In this document: positions 6,779-14,037 of the stretch, in pieces
How positions within the stretch are numbered: position 1 is the first letter of the stretch
How the letters are laid out: each line of letters opens with the position of its first letter
Assembly (NCBI GenBank): GCA_040752295.1
Contig: JBFMFE010000241.1
Span: 1-19,200 of the forward strand
Source: JBFMFE01 sp040752295
Lineage (GTDB): Bacteria; UBP15; UBA6099; JBFMBQ01
DNA length: 19,200 bases
Reading direction: 5' to 3'
Notes under the pieces: generated by a model
Told to the model about the DNA's origin: nothing
Seen by the model: the letters and a program-made list of their open reading frames with translations, nothing else
Databases searched by the model: none
Program-made: the position numbers and the translations under genes

Positions 6779-7894
6779 CTATTTTCTTATCTCGAAACTG
6801 TCTATGAGGCTGCCATTGATGTCAACGGCTTCGAACCGCAGTTTCTTCCCGGCGATTTCCACCCTGCAGAACTGATGAACGGACTTGTACACCGTGACGT
6901 GCTCGAAATCCTTCTGGAAGGTGTCCAGCCCCGCCCCGCCGCCGCCCGTGATGACGTGATACACCCCGTCCTTCAACCCCCTCTCGTAGTCGTGTGTGTG
7001 ACCTGAAAAAACGACGTCCACCTTGTTTTTCCCGTAAAGCGGCATTATGAACCGCCTCATCAGCGGTTCCCCCTCGTATCCCGGCTTGTCCCATCCCTCG
7101 CTGTACTCGGGGTGATGCTTGAAGACGAACCTCCACGCGGCGTTACGCGCGTTCTCGGAGCCGAGGTCCTTGACGAGCCACCTGTACTGCTCGCTCCCCG
7201 GCGTGTAGTCACGGTTGGAATCGAACACCGTGAAGTGGGCGTTGCCGTAGTCGAACGAGTACCACGCCTCGTTCCCGGGCTGGGAGACGAACTTATAGTA
7301 CCACTCCGCGTTTCTCTCGTGGTTTCCGATCGCGATGTAGGTCGGTACGTTGCGCGCGAACGACCTGATGGGAATGAAATATTCCCTCCCCCACTGCTCG
7401 TACTTGTTCCCGTCGGTTACAACGTCGCCAACGTTTACGGCGATGTCGGGATTCGCCCCGGCGATCGCCATCGCCACCTGCGTGTGCGTCATGAAGTCCG
7501 TGCGGTTGTCCCCCCACACGGCGAAGCTGAACGGCGTCTCCCGCTTTATCGCCGTGCGGAACGTCCCTATCCCCGACACGTCCCCCGTCGTCACCTTGTA
7601 GTGATACAACGTCTCCCTCTTCAGCCCCCTCAGCGTGACCTCGTGGATGGTTTTGTCTTCGTTGTCCACCTCTTTCATGCCGTAATCCATGGTCTCGCCG
7701 TACTCCACGATGGACCCGCCGGGCTTGTTCGTCTCCCACATTATCGTGATCCCGTCGGGCAGAACGTTCTGAAGGTACGGTCCCTTCATGATCCTGTAAA
7801 CGTACTTCTTCTTCTGGGCTGAGACCTGAGTTGAAAAGACAACTGCCGCGAGCGCGCAGGCTGTTGCCACACTTGCAAACTTTCCCGGTTTCAT
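6779..7894 (-). CDS. Secreted purple-acid-phosphatase-like metallophosphoesterase
   Basis: This is a 371-residue exported enzyme with a signal peptide (hydrophobic ATACALAAVVFSTQVSA, cleavage expected just before QKKK). A fibronectin-like PAP N-domain follows (KGPYLQNVLPDGITIMWETN to LYHYKVTTG, residues about 37-104), then a calcineurin-like metallophosphoesterase domain. The metal-ligand motifs are in order: WGDNRTD (about 127-133), NVGDVVTDG (about 154-162), GNHER (about 190-194), KHHPEYSEG (about 259-267) and FSGHTHDYERG (about 296-306). It should hydrolyse phosphomonoesters or a related substrate in the periplasm or outside; the substrate is unknown. A TTG at 7897 could start it, but ATG 7894 sits 6 bases after GGAGGGA and is preferred. 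A promoter on the same strand lies at 8012-8039. Confidence 0.9.
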   Translation of the reverse strand: MKPGKFASVATACALAAVVFSTQVSAQKKKYVYRIMKGPYLQNVLPDGITIMWETNKPGGSIVEYGETMDYGMKEVDNEDKTIHEVTLRGLKRETLYHYKVTTGDVSGIGTFRTAIKRETPFSFAVWGDNRTDFMTHTQVAMAIAGANPDIAVNVGDVVTDGNKYEQWGREYFIPIRSFARNVPTYIAIGNHERNAEWYYKFVSQPGNEAWYSFDYGNAHFTVFDSNRDYTPGSEQYRWLVKDLGSENARNAAWRFVFKHHPEYSEGWDKPGYEGEPLMRRFIMPLYGKNKVDVVFSGHTHDYERGLKDGVYHVITGGGGAGLDTFQKDFEHVTVYKSVHQFCRVEIAGKKLRFEAVDINGSLIDSFEIRK

Positions 7895-8011
7895 CAAGAT
7901 TCCCTCCGTTTCAGACCGGTTTTGCCGGAAAATGCGCCGTAAACGGGCGCATTGAGAATAAAAAAAGGGCTTTGCGCAGGATTCCCCCGCACCCGCTGTC
8001 CAGCCGCATGG

Positions 8012-8039
8012 ATTGTATTCCGCTCCCCCCTATTGTCAA
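8012..8039 (-). promoter_or_regulatory. Sigma70-type promoter for the phosphatase gene
   Basis: On the minus strand, a perfect TTGACA (8039-8034) is followed after 16 bases by TACAAT (8017-8012). It points at the phosphatase start at 7894 and leaves a leader of roughly 110 bases. That leader contains a small stem, GCGCC/GGCGC, near 7931-7947. Confidence 0.6.
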
Positions 8040-8074
8040 GGTTTTACGCGCTTTCGGAAAACTTTTTTGCGCGC

Positions 8075-8102
8075 TTTTCACGGATTTCGTTAAACTTATA
8101 AT
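8075..8102 (+). promoter_or_regulatory. Possible promoter, divergent
   Basis: TTTTCA (8075-8080), a 16-base spacer and a perfect TATAAT (8097-8102) point rightwards at the frame starting at 8174. It is divergent from the phosphatase promoter. The -35 is only 4/6. Finding it supports the idea that a real gene once started downstream. Confidence 0.4.
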
Positions 8103-8173
8103 GGCGATTCGGAAAAGCGTGTAAAGGCTCAAAAAAAGACCTTTAACCGCCGAAAAAAGCGAGAAATGATTCG

Positions 8174-8574
8174 ATGGGAAACGAAACCGCAAACGGACGC
8201 GACGGGTCCGGCGGGCTGATCGAGCAGCTTGCGCCCCTCGCAAAACTGCTGCCGCGCGGCGAGTTCTCCGCCGGCTGGCGTGTGGCGTGGGTAAGACCCG
8301 TACCCGGTCGCGCGGCGGACGTTTCGATTTCGGACGGGGCAGGGGACGTTGTTGTGCGCCTGTCGCCGAGGTCGGACGCGAAGGCGCTTTCGCGGAAAGT
8401 CTCGCCGGAATTGGCCGCGCCGTCACGCTCGGCATAAACGTCGGCGTTCACACCCCTCGCCACAAGGCGGACACTGAAAGAACTGCCGCGGGCGCGGTGC
8501 CCCGGCGTGTCGCAGACCTACGTCCTCGCCTACGGCGTCTCGGAGTTAAAACCCATGGTTTCCGACGGGAGCGC
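8174..8574 (+). pseudogene. Decayed small gene of unknown function
   Basis: An 87-codon frame starts at ATG 8174 and stops at 8437. It reads like protein up to about residue 75 (EFSAGWRVAWVRPVPGRAAD, then VSISDGAGDVVVRLSPRSDA), with GC-rich third positions. Just before the stop, protein-like sequence continues one frame over (FAESLAGIGRAVTLGINVGV). It then returns to the first frame past its stop as VSQTYVLAYGVSELKPMVSD, ending at 8574. This pattern fits an ancestral product of about 130 residues broken by two indels. I do not recognise the family. The ribosome-binding site is weak (GCGAGAA). The alternatives are an intact 87-residue protein or no gene at all. Confidence 0.35.
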
Positions 8575-8672
8575 CTGACTTTACGGCGTTGCCCCTTCAA
8601 CCGGCTGATTTGATTCCGGCGATAGAAACACTTCCCCGGCGGCGCGAATTTTTTTAGCGCAGGTCTAAAGTT

Positions 8673-8699
8673 TTGACGGCTTCATGCCGTAGATATAAG
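8673..8699 (+). promoter_or_regulatory. Promoter for candidate small RNA
   Basis: TTGACG (8673-8678) and TATAAG (8694-8699) are each 5/6 matches to sigma70 consensus, with a short 15-base spacer. Transcription would begin near 8706, just upstream of a hairpin and terminator. The short spacer lowers confidence. Confidence 0.45.
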
Positions 8700-8705
8700 T
8701 GACTG

Positions 8706-8770
8706 ACATGGTTGCTGCCAGCCACAGCAACTCCTCCTGAAAGAGCCACCAGAAACGGTGGCTTTTTTTT
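8706..8770 (+). ncRNA. Candidate small RNA with exposed anti-Shine-Dalgarno
   Basis: This is a self-contained unit of about 65 bases. A 7-bp hairpin, GTTGCTG (8711-8717) with CAGCAAC (8725-8731), has a 7-base loop. A single-stranded TCCTCCTGAAAG follows (8732-8743). Then comes an intrinsic terminator (8744-8770). TCCTCCT (8732-8738) is a perfect complement of the Shine-Dalgarno AGGAGGA, as found before flgI. A promoter-like pair lies directly upstream. Known small RNAs with C-rich unpaired stretches repress translation by pairing to ribosome-binding sites, so a similar role is plausible. No RNA family is recognised. It could instead be just the 3' end of a longer transcript. Confidence 0.45.
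8744..8770 (+). terminator. Strong intrinsic terminator
   Basis: AGCCACC (8744-8750) and GGTGGCT (8757-8763) form a perfect 7-bp stem with loop AGAAAC. Eight T residues (8763-8770) finish it. It terminates plus-strand transcripts, and no intact plus-strand protein gene lies close upstream. Confidence 0.88.
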
Positions 8771-8872
8771 CGCCTCCACCCTGCCGCCGCCCGCATGATC
8801 GGAATTTTGGCTTGTCTGCTGGTTTTTTTTGTGCAGCCGTCACTCAGTCCCGTTAAAAAACACAGTGGCAGC

Positions 8873-9787
8873 TCAACCCTCTCCGCCTTTCGGGGCGGAC
8901 GAAAAAATCTCATCTAAATAAGCGTATTCCCTTCGCAGGGACATGTCCCTCAGTTCCACGAGCCTGTCCCTGTGGCTCTTGAACGAGCGGTACGCCGTTT
9001 TGACCATCCTTATCGCTTCGTTGACGCCGTGGACGAATGGGCTGCGGGAGAAGACGGGGATGGAGGGGCAGGTCTCGATGAGGAAGTCGGTCAGCCCTCC
9101 CTTTTCGATGATCTTTCTGGCGTACTCGCCCAGTGCGATGATCATATCAACCTGGGATTTTCGTTCATCGCGCGTGGAGCACGCGCAGAACGCTGCGCGG
9201 TATGCGTCGTCGTTCAGGTGCTCGTGACATGAGCAATGGCGGCAGAGATGGTCCACCATCCTGCCGTCGAGTTCGTTCGTGAGGTCGTACAGTTTCACCG
9301 CCATTATGAGGTAGTCGGCGAGGTTATTCATTTTTTCGACGTGTTCGACCTGTGGGCGGAACAGCCCCCCGAAGGGACCGAGGTATCTGTGCAGCCTGCC
9401 GGAGACGTAAACGTTGACGATTCTGCGGAAGAATTCGTTCCTTTCCACGTAGCCGTCCCGCGCGTCGCAGGGAGGGTACATGAACTCGGAAAAGTACTTT
9501 TTAACGCGCTCGCCGCCGGCGGCGTCCTCGTACCGCTTCATTATCTGCCCGTGCTGGTAATCAATCAGCCATCTGCGGACGTCGTCGGGGTCGATTTTCG
9601 TTCGCGCGTCGCAGGGGGGTTTGTCCTGTTTCGGGGCGGTTTTGGCGGCGGATGGGCGCTGCGTCCGGCGGGTTTGAAACCCGCCCCTGTCCGGCGGCGG
9701 GGGGATTTCAGCGCCTGTGGAATGCCTGCGCCGGGCGCGTTTTGCGTATTTTCCTCTCTTTTTCAAGTCGCCTCCGCGGTTTTTCAT
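8873..9787 (-). CDS. Cys/His-rich protein of unknown function
   Basis: This is a 304-residue protein that I do not recognise. The first 55 or so residues are basic and low complexity (KKRGKYAKRARRRHSTGAEI and a PPPPDRGGF stretch). The rest is a predicted helical, soluble domain. A short motif PPCDAR occurs twice, near residues 57-62 and 105-110. The striking part is HLCRHCSCHEH (about 180-190) followed by CAC (201-203), a dense set of possible metal or Fe-S ligands. ATG 9787 overlaps the epimerase stop as ATGA, so it is translationally coupled to that gene. A longer frame open to 9982 is only read-through over the epimerase. The metal-binding role is inference. Confidence 0.7.
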   Translation of the reverse strand: MKNRGGDLKKRGKYAKRARRRHSTGAEIPPPPDRGGFQTRRTQRPSAAKTAPKQDKPPCDARTKIDPDDVRRWLIDYQHGQIMKRYEDAAGGERVKKYFSEFMYPPCDARDGYVERNEFFRRIVNVYVSGRLHRYLGPFGGLFRPQVEHVEKMNNLADYLIMAVKLYDLTNELDGRMVDHLCRHCSCHEHLNDDAYRAAFCACSTRDERKSQVDMIIALGEYARKIIEKGGLTDFLIETCPSIPVFSRSPFVHGVNEAIRMVKTAYRSFKSHRDRLVELRDMSLRREYAYLDEIFSSAPKGGEG

Positions 9788-10758
9788 GTCCCGCCGCGAC
9801 CCGGCGCGCCCGAAGAGGCGGTTTTTCTCAATCTGGCTTCCACAAACTCGACGAAGGCTTCTTTTGTGGTTTTCCGAAATGAAAAACCCAGTTCCCTTTT
9901 GATCTTTTCGGTGCTGACCACCCAGGGGTAGCGTATGAAGTGAACCATCGGCGCGGGTGCGTCGCTGAGACGCACGAGCCACAGCAGGTTGACGGCGGGA
10001 TAGACCATCCAGTGGGGGAGTCGGATGGGCTTTCTGCCGGCGAGGGCGTTTATTTCGTCAACGGTGAGCGGCTGGTCGCCCGCGACGTTGTAGGCGCCGC
10101 TTACGCCTTTTTTGAGCACCGCGTGGAAGGCGCGCGCGGCGTCGTCCTCGTGGATGAACTGCATCCGGGGGTTCGCGCCCGCGACCGCGAAGGCGAGGCG
10201 TCTGGAGACGAAGCGCCCGATGTAGTTTTCGATGCCCGCGCCCATGATAGTGGAGGGGCGGACGAGGCACATCGTCACGTCGGGGTCGGCGGCGGCGTAT
10301 TCGGCGCAGAGGCGTTCAACCTCGACCTTCTCGCGCGCGTACTGGAAGTCGGGGTTGCCGCGGAGGGGCTGGTCTTCGGTGATGAAGTCGGGGTTGTCCG
10401 GGTGTGCGCCGTATGCGGTGGCGCTGCCGGCGACGACGATCCTCTTCACCCCCGCGGCGCGGCAGGCGCCGAGGACGTTTTTCGTGCCGCCGATGTTGAT
10501 ACGCGTCATCGCCGCCCGGTCGTGTAGCGGGTTCACGGCGAAGGCGAGGTGGACGAGCGCCGCGACCGAATTTTCGCGGAGTATTTCCTCGAGCGGCTCG
10601 TTTATGTCCCTGTGGTAAAAAGCGAGTTTCCCCGGTTTTTCCGCCGGCGGCTTCACGTCGAAGCCGACGACTTTTTCCACGTCGGGGTCGGCGTCGAGGA
10701 GGGCAGTGAGGCGCGAGCCGACGTAGCCCGCGACGCCGGTGACCGCAACGCATTTCAC
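9784..10758 (-). CDS. NAD-dependent epimerase/dehydratase (extended SDR)
   Basis: This 324-residue extended short-chain dehydrogenase resembles UDP-sugar epimerases. The NAD-binding Rossmann motif is TGVAGYVGS (residues 7-15, GxxGxxG). The acidic FDVKPP after the second strand (residues 33-38) fits NAD(H) use. The active site is GSATAYG (111-117) with Y140 and K144 in YAREK. A substrate region RPSTIMG follows. The substrate is unknown, though a nucleotide sugar is likely. The start is GTG at 10758, with an in-frame stop just upstream, no Shine-Dalgarno, and TGCTAAAAT ending only 6 bases before it, so the message may be leaderless. It overlaps the next gene by ATGA, which implies a shared task. 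Confidence 0.87.
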   Translation of the reverse strand: MKCVAVTGVAGYVGSRLTALLDADPDVEKVVGFDVKPPAEKPGKLAFYHRDINEPLEEILRENSVAALVHLAFAVNPLHDRAAMTRINIGGTKNVLGACRAAGVKRIVVAGSATAYGAHPDNPDFITEDQPLRGNPDFQYAREKVEVERLCAEYAAADPDVTMCLVRPSTIMGAGIENYIGRFVSRRLAFAVAGANPRMQFIHEDDAARAFHAVLKKGVSGAYNVAGDQPLTVDEINALAGRKPIRLPHWMVYPAVNLLWLVRLSDAPAPMVHFIRYPWVVSTEKIKRELGFSFRKTTKEAFVEFVEARLRKTASSGAPGRGGT

Positions 10759-10764
10759 GGGGTG

Positions 10765-10773
10765 ATTTTAGCA
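10765..10773 (-). promoter_or_regulatory. Extended -10 element directly before the epimerase GTG
   Basis: On the minus strand TGC-TAAAAT (10773-10765) matches an extended -10. Only six bases (CACCCC) separate it from the GTG start, so transcription would begin at the start codon itself. No good -35 is seen. Confidence 0.4.
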
Positions 10774-10819
10774 CATCCCTCGTTCGGGAGGAGCTTTTTT
10801 GTGGGGAAATTATGATGGG

Positions 10820-11899
10820 TCAAGCGCCGAATTTTCCCCGTTCGACGGCGATCTCGGTGATGAGTTCGCGGAACGAGCGTTTCGGCTCCCGGGCGTCGGG
10901 TCTTTCAATCATCGCGATGGCGTCCGAAGGGCAGGCGGAGGCGCACAGTCCGCAGCCGATGCACCTGTGTGCGCCCGCGTGACGGGCGACGTCGTCCACG
11001 AGCGAGAGCGCGGAGACGTGGCATCTCTCGACGCATGTTCCGCATCCGTCGCAAAGCTCCTCGTCAATGGAGGCGATGTAGCGGGACGTGGCGACGGCGG
11101 TCGGTATGTTCAGCTTCGTGATTGAGCCAAGTATGCCGCAGCAGCACCCGCAGCAGTTGCATATGAAATTGATGCGGTCCCGGCAGTTGTCCGAGCAGTG
11201 GACGAGTCCGGCTTCCTCGGAGCGCGCGAGAGCGTCCATCATCTGCTGTTTCGAGGCTCTTTCGGCGAAGCCGCGCTCGACCGTGAAATCGGCGAAAGGA
11301 CCCAGGATCATGCAGACGTCCTTGGGGGCGCCGCACGATTTGCCGAGCAATTCAGCCTCGTGGCGGCAGAAGCAGTTGGTAAGGGCGAGCGAGGAGGCGT
11401 TTTCGATGAGTTCGGATGCCTTCTCGTACGTGAAGACCTGCGTCCCGGCGGGTATCTGTTTCTCCACGGGAATGACCCGCGCCCAGGAGGTTTTCAGGTC
11501 GAACGTGGCTTTCCCCCAGCCTGTGACGTAGTACTCGTCGAACAGTTTCGCGAGTCTCGATTTTTCGGGACCGTACTCGCCCTTCATGAACTGAAGCTCG
11601 AATATGCCGGGGACCATGGGGAGGAGGCTGTAGCGCCTGACTCCGTCCCGGACGTTGGAGAAGACGAGACCCTTCGAGGACATCCGGTCGAGGACGGGGA
11701 CGAGTTTTTCCTTCTCCATGCCTGTTTTTTCGCAGATTGAGGCGATGCTCTCGGGGAACGGGGGAAGGTCGAGGGCGATCCGCGCTTCTTCCTCCGTAAA
11801 GAGAGTGGCGAGGATGTCGTAGGCTTCATCCGCCGCCGGCGCGCCGAGGGGGAACCTGTCGAGCCTTTCCCTGAGTTTTTCGTAGATTTCACTTTTCAT
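10820..11899 (-). CDS. Winged-helix / multi-Fe-S (4Fe-4S dicluster) protein
   Basis: This 359-residue cytoplasmic protein has three parts. Residues about 25-100 look like a winged-helix fold (SIASICEKTGMEKEKLVPVL, then DRMSSKGLVF). The middle is cysteine-rich: CFCRH (176-180), C189 and C196, HCSDNC (234-239) and the unusual CNCCGCCCG (247-255). The C-terminus is a two-cluster ferredoxin with CDGCGTCVERC (283-293) and CIGCGLCASAC (313-323), each a textbook CxxCxxCxxxC set. Related proteins act as electron carriers or redox sensors near anaerobic enzymes; the partner here is unknown. The winged helix may bind DNA or may be purely structural. ATG 11899 follows GAAAGGA. A TATAAT lies at 11946-11941 on the same strand. 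Genes downstream on this strand are 61 bases away. Confidence 0.85.
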   Translation of the reverse strand: MKSEIYEKLRERLDRFPLGAPAADEAYDILATLFTEEEARIALDLPPFPESIASICEKTGMEKEKLVPVLDRMSSKGLVFSNVRDGVRRYSLLPMVPGIFELQFMKGEYGPEKSRLAKLFDEYYVTGWGKATFDLKTSWARVIPVEKQIPAGTQVFTYEKASELIENASSLALTNCFCRHEAELLGKSCGAPKDVCMILGPFADFTVERGFAERASKQQMMDALARSEEAGLVHCSDNCRDRINFICNCCGCCCGILGSITKLNIPTAVATSRYIASIDEELCDGCGTCVERCHVSALSLVDDVARHAGAHRCIGCGLCASACPSDAIAMIERPDAREPKRSFRELITEIAVERGKFGA

Positions 11900-11940
11900 A
11901 TCAGCGTGTCCTTTCCGTTTTTTCCGTCGCCACGGTGTAT

Positions 11941-11946
11941 ATTATA
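11941..11946 (-). promoter_or_regulatory. -10 box before the Fe-S protein gene
   Basis: A perfect TATAAT lies on the minus strand, 41 bases upstream of ATG 11899. No recognisable -35 hexamer is found at normal spacing, so this is suggestive only. Confidence 0.35.
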
Positions 11947-12011
11947 GTGATATTCCGCGCGGCGCGGCCGGTTCCCGCGGAAATTCGGGCGTCTCCGGAC
12001 GCGAGTTCCGA

Positions 12012-12040
12012 TTGTGAAAGGTCTTCAGAATCTGTATATT
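12012..12040 (+). promoter_or_regulatory. Promoter of the lipid kinase - haem operon
   Basis: TTGTGA (12012-12017), an ideal 17-base spacer and TATATT (12035-12040) form a sigma70-type promoter. The expected start near 12047 leaves a leader of only about 8 bases before ATG 12055. Confidence 0.55.
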
Positions 12041-12054
12041 ACAAGCCGGAGAAA

Positions 12055-13011
12055 ATGGACGGGGCGAAGGTCATAGTGAACCCGAACTCTGCGAACGGGC
12101 GCACGGGTCGTTCGTGGGGTTTAATCGAGGGTGAGATCGGGAGGCGGCTGGGGGATTTCGAGGCGGAGTTCACCGGGGGACCCGGCGAGGCGTCCGGGAT
12201 GGCGCGGCGCGCTCTGAAGGCTGGATTCGGGCTTGTCGTCGCCGTGGGCGGGGACGGGACGATAGGGGAGGTCGTGAACGGGTTTTTCGAGGACGGGCGG
12301 CTGGTCCGCGAGGACGCGCAGCTGGGGATAATCTCCATGGGGACGGGGTGCGACTTCGTCAAGACGCTCGGGATACCGAGGACGGTACCCGAGGCGGCGG
12401 CTGTGCTGGCGGAGGGCGGCGTCGTGCGGTGCGACGCGGGTGTGATCCAGTGCGCGGGCGCGGACGGCGCGCCGGTGCGGCGCTATTTCATCAACATCGC
12501 CGATTTCGGGATCGGCGGCGAAATCGTCGAGAGGGTGAACAGAACCACGAAGGTTATGAGGGGGTTTCTTTCGTTCCTGCTCGGGATTCTCCGCGTCTCG
12601 TTCACGTACCGCAACAAGCCGGTGGAGATATGGATTGACGGCGAGCGCGTCGGCGAGCGGACCGTGAAAAACGTTGTGGTGGCGAACGGTCAGTACTTCG
12701 GCGGGGGGATGCGGATGGCGAGGGAGGCTCGTCCGGACGACGGGCTGTTCGAGGTCATCATCCTCGGCGACATGGGTTTCGTCGAGTCCGCGCGGATGAT
12801 CCGCAGGATGTACTCGGGGGCGGTCACGGGGCTGAACAAGGTCGAGCGGTTCAGGTGCAGGCGTGTCGAGGCGAGGTCCGAGTTCCGCGTTACGATTGAC
12901 GCGGACGGTGAGCAGGTGGGGACGCTGCCCGCCACGTTCGAGCTGATACCATCGTGCATTCAGGTGAAAGCGCCGGAACAGCCGCCGGCGGCGCCGGACT
13001 CGAAAGGCTGA
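12055..13011 (+). CDS. Diacylglycerol kinase / sphingosine-kinase family lipid kinase
   Basis: This 318-residue member of the DAGK catalytic (LCB5/YegS/DgkB) family phosphorylates a lipid hydroxyl, probably diacylglycerol or an undecaprenyl/sphingoid lipid, at the inner membrane face. VIVNPNSANGRTG (residues 6-18) is the conserved N-terminal nucleotide-binding block. VGGDGTIGEVVNG (64-76) is the family's GGDGT signature, and MGTGCDFVKTLGI is the second glycine loop. The C-terminal beta domain includes VVVANGQYFGGGMRMA and ends FRVTIDADGEQVG. An open frame extends back to 11935, but its first 40 residues are unlike the family. ATG 12055 has GGAG just upstream and starts at the right place. The hemH start follows 5 bases after the stop, so the genes are co-transcribed. 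Confidence 0.88.
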   Translation: MDGAKVIVNPNSANGRTGRSWGLIEGEIGRRLGDFEAEFTGGPGEASGMARRALKAGFGLVVAVGGDGTIGEVVNGFFEDGRLVREDAQLGIISMGTGCDFVKTLGIPRTVPEAAAVLAEGGVVRCDAGVIQCAGADGAPVRRYFINIADFGIGGEIVERVNRTTKVMRGFLSFLLGILRVSFTYRNKPVEIWIDGERVGERTVKNVVVANGQYFGGGMRMAREARPDDGLFEVIILGDMGFVESARMIRRMYSGAVTGLNKVERFRCRRVEARSEFRVTIDADGEQVGTLPATFELIPSCIQVKAPEQPPAAPDSKG

Positions 13012-13016
13012 GCCCG

Positions 13017-14006
13017 ATGGGGGTTCCGGAAACGGCGGAGACGGGCGTACTGCTCGTCAATCTCGGCGCGCCGGACGGCGCCGGCGGCGTGGAGCCTTTT
13101 TTGAGGAACCTTTTTTCCGACCCGGCGATCATACCCGTCGAGCCGCCGTTCGCGAGGGCTGTCGTAGCCCGCGTCATAGCGAAGAGGCGCGCCCGCAGGG
13201 TCATCCCGCGCTACGAAGCCATCGGCGGGACATCGCCCCTTCTGTCCATAACGACGCGCCAGGCTGAAAAACTCGAGGCGCGCTTGAGGAGCGGCGGACT
13301 CTCCGCGCGCGTCTTCGTCGGGATGCGGTACTGGCGCCCCACGCTCGCGGAGGCGCTCGGCGAGGTCTCGCGCTGCGGCGCGCGGCGTCTCGTCATTCTG
13401 CCGCTGTACCCACAGTTCTCGACGACCACGACGGGGTCGGCGTTCAGTGAAATAAAACGCGTTATGTCGCAGACGGGATACCGCCCCGAGGTGCGGGCGA
13501 TCAAGCAGTGGTGCGACTTTCCGCCCGTTCTGAACGCGCTCGCCGCGCGCGTGAAAAAAACGCTCGGCAAATTCAATTTTTCCGACCCTGAAGGCATCCA
13601 GTTGGTGTTCACCGCGCATGGGATACCAGAAAGGCTTGCCCGTTCGGGCGACCCGTACCCGCAGCAGGTTGCAAGGACGGTGGAAGGTATAGTCCGGCGG
13701 GTGCAGCATCCGCAATGGCGCCTGGGCTACCAGAGCCGCGTGGGGCGCGGCAGGTGGCTGGAACCCCGGACGGACGTTCTCCTGCGCGATCTGTGCCGCC
13801 GGGGCAAGAGAAGCTTTCTTGTGGCGCCGGTGTCGTTCGTGTCCGACCACCTCGAGACACTCCATGAAATTGACATTTTTTTGAGGGATCAGGTAGAATC
13901 AGCGGGCGCGGTCGAGTTCAGGCGCACGGAATCGCTTAACGATTCGGACGACTTCATAGAGGCGCTCGGAAGGCTCGTGGGCATCGCGTTGAGTAAAAAG
14001 GAATAA
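13017..14006 (+). CDS. hemH: Ferrochelatase HemH
   Basis: Ferrochelatase inserts ferrous iron into a porphyrin (protoporphyrin IX, or coproporphyrin III in the coproporphyrin-dependent route). The protein is 329 residues, normal for the family. Markers seen: GVLLVNLGAPD (10-20), RYEAIGGTSPL (65-75), GMRYWRPTLAEAL (102-114), LPLYPQFSTTTTGS (128-141), FTAHGIP with the metal-binding His 201, YQSRVGRGRWLEP (238-250), and SFVSDHLETLHEI with Glu 280 and Glu 284. ATG 13017 follows GAAAGG and lies 5 bases after the lipid kinase stop. The frame is open further back to 12954, inside the kinase gene, but those residues do not fit the family. The adjacent HemY-type oxidase supplies its substrate. Whether the pathway is protoporphyrin or coproporphyrin type cannot be read from this. 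Confidence 0.95.
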   Translation: MGVPETAETGVLLVNLGAPDGAGGVEPFLRNLFSDPAIIPVEPPFARAVVARVIAKRRARRVIPRYEAIGGTSPLLSITTRQAEKLEARLRSGGLSARVFVGMRYWRPTLAEALGEVSRCGARRLVILPLYPQFSTTTTGSAFSEIKRVMSQTGYRPEVRAIKQWCDFPPVLNALAARVKKTLGKFNFSDPEGIQLVFTAHGIPERLARSGDPYPQQVARTVEGIVRRVQHPQWRLGYQSRVGRGRWLEPRTDVLLRDLCRRGKRSFLVAPVSFVSDHLETLHEIDIFLRDQVESAGAVEFRRTESLNDSDDFIEALGRLVGIALSKKE

Positions 14007-14037
14007 AACGGCTTCATTATCTGAATTTTTCCCGCCC

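Noticed and set aside
6448..6875. Several frames across the post-flgL repeats (HGNTEARR-like peptides)
   Set aside because: They translate the cacggaaacacgg repeat itself in both directions. No domain or convincing start is seen beyond the short MLDIQKIQ opening.
8665..8913. Minus-strand frame of 82 residues ending SVTYIYGMKPSKL
   Set aside because: It runs through a perfect terminator hairpin and small-RNA-like structure on the plus strand, overlaps the end of the Cys/His gene, and has no ribosome-binding site at its start. A 14-codon frame with ATG at 8709 has an AGGAGG but too far upstream.
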